This document shows positions 1-14,545 of a stretch of 64,000 nucleotides of DNA, in pieces; position 1 is the stretch's first letter, and the number at the start of each line of letters is the position of its first letter. Below the pieces are notes generated by a model. It was not told where the DNA came from. It made no database searches and saw only the letters and a program-made list of their open reading frames with translations. The DNA is from Neocallimastix lanati (nom. inval.) (taxonomy: Eukaryota > Neocallimastigomycota > Neocallimastigomycetes > Neocallimastigales > Neocallimastigaceae): positions 192,501 to 256,500 of the forward strand of contig JACVTC010000021.1 in NCBI GenBank assembly GCA_016946835.1, given 5' to 3'. A program made the position numbers and the translations under genes.

Positions 1-137
1 AAATATTAACTTTTTTTTTTTTTTTTTTTATTAAATAAAAACTTTAATAAATTTAAATATAGAACATATTAAAGAATTAAAAAAAATTAAAATAAAATAA
101 AATTCTTTGAATTATTTTTATTTGATAATAGAAGTAA

Positions 138-337
138 TGACTAAAATAATATATATATATATAATTTTCTATTTTTCATTATTTAGGAGTTATTTATAAA
201 AATTATAATAATTTATAAATTAAATGTAATAATTACTAAAATAATATATATATATATAATTTTCTATTTTTCATTATTCATTATTTAGGAGTTATTTATA
301 AAAATTATAATAATTTATGAATTAAATGTAATAATTA
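138..337. repeat. about 100-bp tandem duplication
   Basis: Two adjacent near-identical copies of an AT-rich unit containing a TA run, the string TTTTCATTATTTAGGAG and AATTATAATAATTTAT. The second copy carries a small extra duplication (CATTATT). No coding potential is seen. It lies just outside the left arm of the palindrome that holds the SINE copy. Confidence 0.8.
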
Positions 338-907
338 ATATAAAATACTAACTATAACATTTATTTCTTTATATATATATATAAACATAGACTTGCACAT
401 ATGGGTACCCATCTCCCATATGGCCATACAGTTATTAATTAACTGTAAGGTGATGAGTTATTGGCATACTGTATCAGCTTCGCCGCTCTCAATCGTCGTT
501 ACACACTGCCCGGAGATGCATTCCTAACGTTCCTACATATATCTCTAATGACCACGAGCATCAGAACGGAACCATTAACTCCTCCCTAGTGGGTGTAATC
601 ATTGGCGATTGGAAATTTTACAATCATCAAGGTCTATGCTTCAATTCAAAGCGTAGTATCAGGGTTGGGTGAAATAATCATCTGAGGGAAAGCCTTATGG
701 ACATCACGTGTGGTCTCATGATATCCCAGGATAGAAACCTCATCCGATTATTTGGTGCCATGCCGAGGATTCGAACCCCGCCCTCTACAGTGACCTGTAT
801 CGTCCTAACTTTATATATATATATATTTATAAAAATATTTATATTTAAAAATATAATACAAATATAAAGAAATAAAAGTTATAGTTAGTATTTTATATTA
901 ATTATTA
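329..907. repeat. 46-bp inverted repeat flanking the SINE
   Basis: The arms at 329-374 and 862-907 are reverse complements with one mismatch by eye, and weaker complementarity continues outward for roughly 25 bp. Everything between them except the TA-rich core is the SINE copy. The palindrome is therefore probably an older structure (a hairpin or small inverted-repeat element) whose TA-rich loop received the SINE. Confidence 0.75.
384..808 (-). mobile_element. tRNA-derived SINE copy 1 (sense on minus strand)
   Basis: A GC-richer island in very AT-rich DNA. About 330 bp of it recurs in inverted orientation at 44488-44817. On the minus strand the 5' part (808 to 753) resembles the 3' half of a tRNA: B box GGTTCGAATCC at 767-777, a 5-bp T stem (CGGGG/CCTCG), seven acceptor bases GCATGGC, a discriminator A and then CCA. 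A preceding TACAG/CTGTA hairpin looks like the long variable arm of a Leu or Ser tRNA. The tRNA 5' half with the A box is missing, so the copy is 5'-truncated. It is flanked by CTTTATATATATATATA on both sides, a likely target-site duplication although AT-repetitive. Confidence 0.7.
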
Positions 908-1279
908 TATTTGACTTTTAAATTATTATTATTTTTTTTATTATTATTGTTATTATATATATATATATATATATTTTTTTTATATTTTTATATTTTATAC
1001 TTTTATAATTGTTTTATATTATTTTTTATATGTACATATGATATAATATGATATAATATTTTATATATATATATTTTATATATTATATTTTATATATATT
1101 ATTATTACTATTATTATTATTTTAAGATACTATTTTATTTTTATTTTTTTTTTAAAAAATATATATATATATTTATGATATTTTTTAATAGAACATTATC
1201 TTTTATTTTTTCTATATAATAAACCCAATTAAATAAAGAAAAATAATCCAATTAACCTTCTAAACTTTGAATGAAGATA
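908..1279. other. AT-rich spacer
   Basis: TA-dinucleotide runs and A/T homopolymers only. No coding or RNA feature is seen. Confidence 0.7.
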
Positions 1280-1424
1280 TCATCTCTTGGTTTTCCACTG
1301 AAGAAACTCTTTAAAAAGATTCATAGTTTTTACAGAGGCATCAGCCTTAATTACAGTAGGACTGAGTTTTCTACATACTCTTGAAGAAAGAATTCCTTTA
1401 GAGCATACTTTACCCCATAAATAG
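1280..1424 (-). pseudogene. orphan coding exon or relic, unrecognised
   Basis: On the minus strand about 47 codons run open from a plausible splice acceptor (TTCTATAG at 1425-1432) to TGA at 1280-1282. The stretch has mixed codons and non-repetitive composition, including the peptide LSPTVIKADASVKTMNLFKE. It stands out from surrounding microsatellite DNA. The family is not recognised. It may be the last exon of a decayed gene whose other pieces lie at 1733-1905. Confidence 0.35.
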
Positions 1425-1487
1425 CTATAGAAGTTGAAATTATAATTAATCATAATATGTTGGAAAGTGGATATATATATAATATAA

Positions 1488-1619
<132 letters not shown>

Positions 1620-1732
1620 AATAAAATATGAATAAATAAATAGAAAGATATTAATTTATACAAATATTTATTCAAAAATATATATATATATATATATTGT
1701 ATTAATAATATAAATTTCTTTTAAGGCATCAT

Positions 1733-1905
1733 CCCACATCCTTTTTTAAATTGACATAAGAAAGGAAAACTTGATATTGTTTATCTTGAGCGAATTGTCT
1801 CTTTCTGACTTTTAAAATTTTATAATTAATTTTTTTTTAGAAATCCCTTTTTACAGTTCTCATAATGATGAAAAAAAAAAACTTCTTTCCCAAGACCAAT
1901 TTTCC
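1733..1905 (-). pseudogene. coding-like fragments, unrecognised
   Basis: The minus strand holds two short stretches with coding-like composition. One (about 1738-1815) encodes a basic peptide including KRQFAQDKQYQVFLSYVN. The other (about 1855-1905) begins DGKLVLGKK. They are separated by stops and a poly-T tract. No intact splice model was found. They may belong with the fragment at 1280-1424. Confidence 0.25.
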
Positions 1906-4563
1906 ATCTATTTTTTTTTTTTTTCTTTTTTTTATTATTAGTATTATTATTCATATAATTATTATTTAATCCTACTGATATTATCTATGTTTGTAATTCA
2001 ACATAATAATAAATAATAATAATAAAAATTTACTAATAAAGTAAGAATTAGGAGAATTCATGATATCTCACATACTGGAACTAAAAAAAAAAAAAAAAGT
2101 ATTAATATAATATTCTATTATTATTATTAGAAATATGGCATTGCTTTTTTATTCTATTTATGTAAAATGGAATAAATAATTTTATATAATAATATTATGA
2201 TAAAAGAAAGAACCTTTTATTATTTTATAAGGGTTTACTATTAAAAATTTTATTAACATTTAAATTCCACCAAATTACAAAATATTTTATTAGATATAAA
2301 AGGAAATGTTTTATTTTATTTATCTATCTATTTATTTATTTATCTATTTATTTATCTAACAATTTATTTATTTATTTATTTATATTTTAATACATCCTAA
2401 CAATTATTAAATGACTAAATGTATTAAAATAATTTTTTTATTGTCCTTGTACTAATAAAAAAAATAAGAATAAAAGGATAACTAAATTTATTGTTTATTT
2501 TATAAAATAAATAGAATATAAAAAAATCCACTTCAAAAAAACAGAAAAAAAAAGGGAAAACAAAAAAGAAAAAGAAAAAAGGGAAAAGAAACAAAAAAGA
2601 AAAAAAAAAAAAAAATAGAAAAAAGGGGAAAAAAAAAAGGGAAAAAAAGGAAAAAAGTAAAGAAATGAAGAAATGAAATTTGGACTTTTCCTTTTTTTTT
2701 TTTTTTTTTCTTCCAATTTGTTACACATCATTTATTAATTATAAAAAAAATTTTTATTTTTTTTTTTATTTTGTACTTCAATTTTAATTTAAATTTTTTC
2801 AAAATATATATATCTCTATCTATATAAAAAACAAATATCTATCTATAATTTATTTTTTTTTTAATATTTAATAATTTTTAAATTATGACTAACAAATTAC
2901 ATAAAACACAACATTTTGTGTTCTATATATATATTTATTTATTATAATGATTCATTTATTTAATTATTTAATTATTTAATTTATTATTTATTAAGTCTAT
3001 TTTATAATTTATTATTTAATTATTTAATTATTTTATTTATTATTTATTATTTAATGTTTATAATTCAATTATTTATTATTTATTATTAATTATTTATTAT
3101 TTTTATTATTATTTATTTTAATTTTTTGAATTTGTGTGGGAACAAAAAAAAAAAAAAAAAATATAAATACTGAAATATTTCTTTTATTAATTTTTTTTTA
3201 TAAAAAAAAATAAATAAAATAATAAAATAAAATAAAAATAAACTAAAGAAGTATTATATATATATATATATATATTCAAAGTTTATATATAAACAGGATA
3301 ATTATAAGTACAATGGAAATTTAAAATAAAGTTGGCAAAGTAACTATTTTCATTCCATATATGAAAATGTTAACTTTTCTTTTATTATTGTGCAAAGTTA
3401 ATATCAAATATGTTTTCTTTCCCTAAAAACAAAGTTTTATTAGAAAAAAAAAAAAAAAAAAAAGAATTTTATTTTGCTCCAAATATTAGTAAACTTTTTT
3501 TTTTATTGTTTCAATAAAATGGAAATAAATTATTTTAACAATTGAAAAAGAAAAATTGGATTTTAAATTTGTATTTATAATATTTTTAATATTGACCGAT
3601 TTAGGTCAAAACAAACTTTTATTTTTATATATATATTTATATATTTCATCCACCCTAAAAACATAATATAATGAAATAAAAATAAAAATATAATTATTAA
3701 GTTGATTGGAAGTAATAGTATTAAAAAAATAACATATGAATAATAAAATTTTATCAAATTTTATTTTTTAAAACTTCGTTATTTTCATAACTATACTAAT
3801 ATATTTAATATAATTTGTAAAATAATATAAAAATAATATAAATAAGATTTATTAATCTTCTATATTATTTTAATGTATAATATATATATATTTATACTCA
3901 ATATATATTTATACATTTAACGCTTTTAAAACTACTTTTTTTTTAATAAGAAAATAATATCACCATACAAAATAAAATAATTTAAAATAAAAATAATTAG
4001 AAGGTTTTAAATAAAAATAAAAACAAAAAAAAAAAAAAAAAAAAAAAAAAAAGGTTCTAAAATAAAAAAAAAAAGTTCTAAAATAATTAATAAAAAAGGT
4101 TCTAAAATAAAATAAATGACAAAAATTTCAAATTTAATTTTTTTAAAATATCAATAAAGTGTTATAAATAAATACTTTATTTTTATTTTATTTTTAGAGT
4201 GTGTAATATATAATTAATTGATAATATATCTTTTCTTTTTTATATTTTATTATATATATATATCAAAATAAGCATTATTATAATAATAAATAACACATAT
4301 ATATCTTTTATTTTTGTATAATAAAAGTAAAAAATTATAATATGCTGTAATAATAATCCTTATGAAGAGTTATGTATTTGAGGTACCGATATTTTGACTC
4401 TCTATTACATTCTTAACCAAAAAAAAAAAAAGTTAATTGAAATGAAATAAAAAGAGAAAAAGTTAAAAAAATAACTTATTTTTAATTTTTTTTTGTTTTT
4501 GTTTTTTTTTGTTTTTTGCTTTTTGTTTTTTGTTTTTGTTTTTGTTTTTGTTTTTGTTTTTGT

Positions 4564-4611
<48 letters not shown>

Positions 4612-5648
4612 TTCTATTTCATTTTATTATTTAAAATATAATCTTATTTCTTTAAAATAAATAAAAATTTATTTTTTAAAATTATTTGTAAAGTATTTAA
4701 TATTATTAAATAATAAATATTTAAATATTTTTTAGTTTTACAGATAATTATAGAGTTTAATATTAGCATAAAAAGTTTTAATGTAATAATATAGCATATA
4801 ATGTAGTGTATAGCAGTAAAGGTATTTAAATAATGTTAATACTTTTTTATATTCATTCATACATTTTAATTAAAAAGATATATTTATTTTTATATAACAA
4901 TAATTCTTATTAAATAAAGGATATACAATAAAGAAGTTAAAACTAATTAAAAAATTTTTTAATAAATATTAAATATATATATATAGTATTTAATAATAAT
5001 ATTATATAGAATATATAGAATATATAATTTATTTTAATATATTACTTTAATTATTTAAATTATTTATCTATTTATCTATTTATTTATCTATTTATCTATT
5101 CATATACTTAAGAAAAGTAGAAGGTAATATATGTTCATCATCTATAATCCTTCATTCTATAATAATTAGTATTATTCTTTTTAATAATAAAATATAAATA
5201 AATCAAAATTAAATGTTTAACTATTTTAATGAAAAATAAATTTTACATAAAATTAAATTTTTATTTAAAATTAATTTTTAATCATTATTTTATTTTATTT
5301 AAAAATAAAATAAAATAAAATAAAATAAAATAGAGTGTTTTGAAGTATTTTTAATTTATAATCTCTTTATATATATATATATATAGGTAAAATAAATAAA
5401 ATATAAATATAATATTTTAAAGATAAAGGGAAAGGGAAAAGCAAAAGGATAAAAAAAAAAAAATAGAAATTAAAATCTAAATTTAGTAATAAAAGCAAAA
5501 AAAAAAAAAAAAAAAAAAAAGAAATCTTAATTGGATGATAAAAAGGAAATCTTAATTTTAATAATAAGAAATAAGGTATAATAAAATTAAATAAAATAAA
5601 TAAAATAAAATTGATATCAACAAAAAAAAAAAAAAAAAAAGAAAAAAA
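1906..5648. other. long AT-rich spacer
   Basis: Homopolymers, TTTA/TCTA tetranucleotide tracts (around 2320-2390 and 5055-5100), a purine-rich stretch (2525-2680) and TA runs. No gene is visible. The A-rich tract immediately before 5649 is the leader of the downstream gene. Confidence 0.7.
4492..4613. repeat. TTTTTG / TTTTG minisatellite
   Basis: A run of TTTTTG-type hexamers passes directly into five or so TTTTG pentamers. No coding content. Confidence 0.85.
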
Positions 5649-6255
5649 ATGAAAAGAAGAGACCCTAAAAGAAAGGTAAAAGAAGAAAATGAAACTACAA
5701 ATGCTCTATCTGGGAATATATTCTCGAAAAGAATAAGAGTTAATGCTCCAGGAATTGAAAAAGGAAATGAACATAAGATAGTAAATAGATATTTCCAGAA
5801 TAATCGTCTCTCCAATGAAAATGTCAATATAAGTAATATCAATAGAAATTCCATCACAGGAAATGTCATTCCAAAACGAGAAACCCCTCTTTCTTCTTCT
5901 TCTTCTTCTTCTTCTTCTTCTTCTCTTAGAAATAATAATCCCAATGAAAATAGAATGATGACTTATAAATTAAGAAAACATAAAAATTTACAATATAATG
6001 AAAACCGTAAATATGTTTATCGTAAAAGAAAGAGAAGGTCTAAAGGCAGATCTTCCACTTATTTAACTAATTCTTCTCAAACCATCAATCTCAGTAATCA
6101 AAATAATAACCGTTATAACCAGATGAGTTCACTGAGTAGTTCCTCTAAAATTTCTTATAAAAATAATACTTATCCTCGTAGAATAACGAGAAGTATTTCT
6201 TCACTATTATTAAATAATGAGGAAACCCTATTAATGACTAGTAGCAATAACAATG

Positions 6256-6295
<40 letters not shown>

Positions 6296-6392
6296 TAATA
6301 ATAATAATGCAATTAATAATAGAAGTAATGAAATTAATAATTCTGAAAATGGAAATAATAAAAGTGATATTAATAATAATAGTAATATTGAT

Positions 6393-6460
<68 letters not shown>

Positions 6461-6603
6461 CAATAATAAAAATAATAATAGTAGTAATGATGTTAACAAT
6501 AATAATGAAAGTAATGAAAATTACAATGGTAGTAATGATGTTAATAATAATAATAATAATAATGATAATAATAATAATAACAGTAATAAAAATGATAATA
6601 ATG

Positions 6604-6643
<40 letters not shown>

Positions 6644-7479
6644 TAATAAAATTAATAATGAAAATAATACTGAAATTAATAATACTGAAAATTATACAGA
6701 AATTAATAACACTGAAAATAATATTGAAATTAATAATACTGAAAATAATGCCGAAATTAAAAATACTGAAATTAATAATGATGAAAATATTAATGAAAAT
6801 AATAATGAAATTAATAATGATGTAATTAATAATGATGAAATTTATAATGAAATTAATAATGAAATTAATAATGGAATTAATAACGAAATTAATAACGAAA
6901 TTAATAACGAAATTAATAATAATGAAAATAGTAATGAAAATAATAAGGAAATTAATAATAATGAAAATAATAGTAATGAAAATAATAAAGAAATTAATAA
7001 TAATGAAAATAATAGTAATGAAAATAATAAGGAAATTAATAATAATGAAAATAATAGTAATGAAAATAATGAAAGTAATATAAATATAAGTAAAGAAGAT
7101 TATATCAATAATGACACTAACCAAAATAATAAAATGAATAGTAATGAAAATAATGAAAATAATAATAATAATAATAAAAGTAGTAATAGTAATGATATCA
7201 ATAACCCTAGTATCTATACACTATCCATTAATAAAGGAATAAGTAAAAGAAGGACAAGAAGAAAAGGAAAAGATAAACCACTTCTAGAGGAGGAACAGGA
7301 ATATATATCCTCAGATGAAAATAATGAAAAAAATGAAGAAGAAGAAGATAATGATAATGAAAATGATAATGATAATGACAATAATGAATATTTTGGAAGA
7401 AAACAGTACTTTATGAGAAGATCAAAAAATATTAATTATTCCTTAACTAATAGATACAAAAAAAGGAAAAATAAGAAAG

Positions 7480-7540
<61 letters not shown>

Positions 7541-7783
7541 TAATAATGACAATAATGATACTAATAATAATAGTACAAGAAATATTGATAGAACAGAATT
7601 AATTAATATGAATCATTCTGTAGGGTATCCTAACAAAAGAAAAATGTATAACCTCAGAAATACTCGAAAAAATGAAAATAATATACTAAATGATACTTTA
7701 GTCAATTCTTCATCATCAAATAATATAACTACTACTAATACTAATATGAATACTAATACTAATACTAATACAAATACTAATGC

Positions 7784-7818
<35 letters not shown>

Positions 7819-10340
7819 TCACTACTAATAGTACATTTACCAATGTCAATACCCCTATCTCTTCAAATACCTCTAATAATGAAAATGATGTTACTACTGA
7901 TAATACTTTCACCATTGTCAATACCCCTATCTCTACAAATACCTCAAATAATGATAATAATATCACTACTGATAATACTTTCACCACTGTCAATACTCCT
8001 ATCTCTATAAATACCTCTAATAATGAAAATGATGTCACTACTGATAATACTTTCACCACTGTCAATACTCCTATCTCTATAAATACCTCTAATAATGAAA
8101 ATGATGTCACTACTGATAATACTTACACCACTGTCAATACACCTATCTCTATAAATACCTCTAATAATGATAAAAATAATAATAATGTCACTACTGATAA
8201 TACTCCCATCACTGTCAATACCCCTATCTCTACAAATACCTCTAATAATGATAAAAATAATGATAATGTCACTACTGATAATACTTTTACCACTGTCAAT
8301 ACTCCTATCTCTACAAATATCTCTAATAATGATAATGACGTCAGTACTGATAAAACTTTCACCACTGTAAATACTCCTGTCTCTACAAATATCTCTAATA
8401 ATGATAATGACGTCACTACTGATAAAACTTTCACCACTGTAAATACTCCTGTCTCTACAAATATCTCTAATAATGATAATGACGTCACTACTGATAAAAC
8501 TTTCACCACTGTAAATACTCCTGTCTCTACAAATATCTCTAATAATGATAATGACATCACTACTGATTATACCTCCACCACTTTCAATACCCTTATCTCT
8601 ACAAATATCTCTAATAATGATGATGATGTCACTACAGATAATACTTCCACCACTGTCAATACACCTGTCTCTATAAATACCTCTAATAATGAAAATGATG
8701 TCGCTACTGATAATACTTCCACCACTGTCAATACACCTGTCTCTATAAATACCTCTAATAATGAAAATGATGTCACTACTGATAATACTTACACCACTGT
8801 CAATACACCTATCTCTATAAATACCTCTAATAATGATAAAAATAATAATAATGTCACAACTGATAATACTTACACCACTGTCAATACTCCTATCTCTACA
8901 AATATCTTTAATAATGAAGATGATGTCATTACTGATAATACTTCCACCACTGTCAATACCCTTATCTTCACAAATATCTCTAATAATGTTAATGATGTCA
9001 CTACTGATAATACTTACACCATTGTCAATACACCTGTCTCTATAAATACCTCTAATAATGAAAATGATGTCGCTACTGATAATACTTGCACTACTGTCAA
9101 TACACCTGTCTCTATAAATACCTCTAATAATGAAAATGATGTCACTACTGATAATACTTACACCACTGTCAATACACCTATCTCTATAAATACCTCTAAT
9201 AATGATAAAAATAATAATAATGTCACAACTGATAATACTCACATCACTGTCAATACACCTATCTCTATCAATACCTTTAATGACAATAAAAATGATAATA
9301 ATGATGATAGCAATTCATCATTAATAGAATATAATGGTGACAATCAAAATCATATAGAAAATAATCACCCTTCAGGAATCGATATATTAAAAACGATGAA
9401 TCATTTTAAGAAGGATATAATGGAAGCCACCTTAAAACAAGTAGAAAATTTATCTCAAATTATTCATTCAAAATTTGAAACATTAAAAACTGATAGAGAA
9501 AAATTAGAAAGAGAAATAGATCAATTTAAACAACAAAAAGAAAAAAATGAAGAAAAAAATAATGAAATTGAAAGGGAAAAAGAAAGAGAAAAAGAAATAA
9601 CTATTGAAAAAGGAAATAAAGGGAGAAACGAAAGAAATCAAGTTAAAGAACTAACAGTAAATGTAGAAATTACTAATAATATTAATGTTCAAGATTTTCG
9701 TAAAATTAATTCAGAAATATTGAATACAATTCAGCATGGCTTCAGAGATCATGAAAATCTTAAAACCAATATAAATTATAAAATTAATCTTAATAATGGA
9801 GATGAGGAAAATGAGGATAAAACAAATATTAAAAATATTAAAAATAAAAATAAAAATAAAAATGAAATTAAAATTAGAAATAATAAGTATAATAGTAGAA
9901 ATAAAAATTACATTAAAAGTAGAAGTAGAAGTAGAGATAGAGATAGAAATAGAAATAGAAATAGAAATAGAAATGAACCTTGTAGTAGTACTGATAATTC
10001 AAATAGGAATGATGAATATGTTGGTGACTACAATGATGATAAGGATGACTTTATGTATGATGATGAGGAGGATAAGTCTAAATTACATATTGGTAGTGAT
10101 TACTATGATGATGATTCATCGAATAAGAAAATTAGAACTAGTCATCATTATAATTATGATAGATATAATGATGACGATGATGATGATCACAATAGTGATA
10201 ATGATAGTAATAATGATAGTGATACGGAAAATAACAACAGTAATGATGACTATCATTACTATTCTTGGTCTGGTCGTCCTAAAAGAAAAAGGAGTAATAA
10301 AAGAAAGAAAGGAAAAATGGAACTCATTGAAATTGAATAA
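5649..10340 (+). CDS. Asn-rich repeat protein, 1563 aa, probably nuclear
   Basis: One uninterrupted reading frame from the first ATG after an A-rich leader to TAA. No recognised catalytic domain. In order: a basic N-terminus (about 1-60) with KRRDPKRK-type clusters; a poly-Ser run (about 82-92); Arg/Lys-rich residues 105-130; long Asn-rich low complexity (about 200-520) with a degenerate NNEIN(N)EN pattern; an acidic stretch and a poly-Asn run near 615-640; 20 tandem units of 24-27 residues (about 724-1219); a charged segment with coiled-coil character (about 1240-1345); RS/RN-rich and Asp-rich tracts; and a basic C-terminus (PKRKRSNKRKKGK) that looks like a nuclear localisation signal. Function is unknown; nuclear location is inferred from the basic clusters. 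Length among strains is likely to vary because of the repeats. Confidence 0.8.
7818..9305 (+). repeat. 20-unit coding minisatellite (72-81 bp units)
   Basis: Units encode V-T-T-D-N-T-x-T-T-V-N-T-P-[IV]-S-x-N-[TI]-S-N-N-[DE]-N-D, with some extended by KNNNN. I count 20 units. Units 12-14 and 17-19 form matching blocks with the same variant order (END, VAT...END, VTT...DKNNNN), so a multi-unit block was duplicated. All lengths are multiples of three, so the frame is kept. The same property leaves a long antisense frame open by chance. Confidence 0.9.
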
Positions 10341-12085
<1,745 letters not shown>

Positions 12086-14172
12086 TTAATCATCATTACC
12101 AAAACTAGTATTGATAGAGAGTTGCGGTGAAAGAATGGATTCATCCATCACAAAATCAAGATCGGCCAAGTTTTGCATTACTGATTGTCGTGAACCGGTT
12201 GTGGCCGTATTTACCGTTAGCGTCGGGGTCACCATATTAACATTACTACTAATGGTTTCTTTGGGTGAAAGTAAGGGATAGGCTGGATCTAGTGGTTTTA
12301 AGGAAGTTACACTACTACTACCACGATTTGTTGCAGTAGAAGTAACCGTATTAATTCTTAATGGGTATGAGGGTTTCATATTGAATTGGAAATTAGAATT
12401 TCTTTTATTATCATTACCATTGCCATTATCGGTATTAGTATTAGTATTGGTATTGATATTGGTATTAATATTGATATTATGATTATCATAACTGTTTGGA
12501 TTATTCATATCTCTTATATTTGGAGAATCAAGGAATCGATGATTTGGATATACTTCTAAATTTTTGGTGGCATGTTTTGGCATTGAGGAATCAATAAGTG
12601 AATAACTGTTAATACCAGATATATTCTTCATGGAACTGATATTTAATGTTGGATCAAACCCTGAATCATTAATAGTATTCATATTCGATAGAGAACCATG
12701 ATTCAATGAAAGAAGATCTTCTTCTTCTTCTTCATCTAATTCGGGAAGATTTGGTAGTGAACTTATACTAAAATGACTCTCTAAAGTAGAATTTTTCGGT
12801 ATGGTACTTAAATTTAGATTACTTTCACTTCCTATTAAATTTAAATTTAAAATTATGATTAATAATATACATATTATTGTTATTATTATTTATTATTATC
12901 TATTATTTATTAATTTTTTATTATTTATTATTTATTATTATTATTTATTATTATCTATTATTTATTATTTATTATTTATTATTATTATTTATTATTTATT
13001 ATTTATTATTTATTATTTATTATTAATATTCATTAATATTTATTATTAATTATTACCATAATTATTACTATTTCTATTATGATGACGATGATGATGATGA
13101 TTAATGGCAGAAGTATTTGGTATTGGTATTAAACTTGAATCGAATTGATTTTTAATTTTATTGAGGGCTGAGGATTCTGGTATTAAGCTGGAATTAAAAT
13201 TCAAATCCATCGCTGAATTATTTGGTATCTCGCTACTAGAATTATAAGTAGTTATTTCTTCAGAAGTAGAAAAGTTGGCCTGCTCACTTGAATAATAATG
13301 ATTATTATTTTTATTAGTAGTAGTAGTTGTAGTAGTAGTATTATTATTACTACTACTATTTTCCATAGTGGAAGTTGATGATGAAATAAAACTTAAATTG
13401 AAATTTTTATTTTTTGTAGAAGTGATCGGTACTGTACTTATATTGAATTTATTGTCATTGGAAACATTTGGTATAGAACTGATACTAAATTTATTGTCAC
13501 TGGAAACATTTGGTATAGAACTGATATTGAATTCTGAAGGAGATAATGAAGGAGAATTTTTATTTTTTAATTGAGAAGTGAATAAAGATTTTGATTCTAC
13601 ATTCTCTGAACTTTCTAAGTCTAAGGACATGTCAGAGGATATGGAATTAATTTTTGAGATGGCGAAATTATTAGAGGAATTAACTTTAACGTAAGAATTT
13701 GGAATTTCAATAGTTGGGGAAGAATAAATTTCTTCACTCATTCCAATTTTTGAATCCGTCTTTTCCTTATCATTTTTACGACGAAATAAAAGTAGGAAGC
13801 ATATACAGGCAAGAAGAAGAAGAATAATGATAATTAAAATAATTAATAAAAAATTATTTTTAATGAAAGAACCATTTCCTCTTCCTCCTCCTTCTTCTCT
13901 TCCCTTAAAGGTATCTGTACATTTTTCGAAAGTATTATCATTATCATAATTAAATTTACGGAAGGGCTCCTCTTGAACAATAATTTTATCACAAGTTCCC
14001 GGTTCATAACATATAATATTGATATTTCTGAAATCACAACTATCTAATTTCTTACCAAAATTATAAATTTTTGTAGATAATTCTGGATTTCCATCAAGAT
14101 CACTTTTTTTTTTTTTTTTTTTTTTTTTTTTATTTTTTTATTTGTTGTTATTTATATTGTTTTGTTTTGTAT

Positions 14173-14219
<47 letters not shown>

Positions 14220-14513
14220 AAAATAATAAAATAAATATATTTATATATATATATTGAAAAAAAAAAAAAAAAAATTATATTTCATATTTATAGGATATTG
14301 TTAATTATGTTATATATTAAATTTTATGCATATATATATATTTTCAATGATATATTTTTTCAGGTAAAAAAAAAATAAAAAATAATAATATATATATAAT
14401 AAGTATAATAATAATTATAATAATATCATTATTAAGAAATTAGTAATATATATCTATAGATATTCATTTTAATTATTTTATGTTATAATAATTTATTATT
14501 ATAAAGTTCAAAA

Positions 14514-14545
<32 letters not shown>

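Noticed and set aside
753-780. Primer binding site of an LTR retrotransposon on the plus strand
   Set aside because: The tRNA complementarity extends about 28 nt into the T arm, no gag follows, and the region recurs as a SINE with target duplication.
7613-9242. Long antisense reading frames within the Asn-rich gene
   Set aside because: They are open only because the coding minisatellite units are multiples of three; the sense strand explains the sequence fully.
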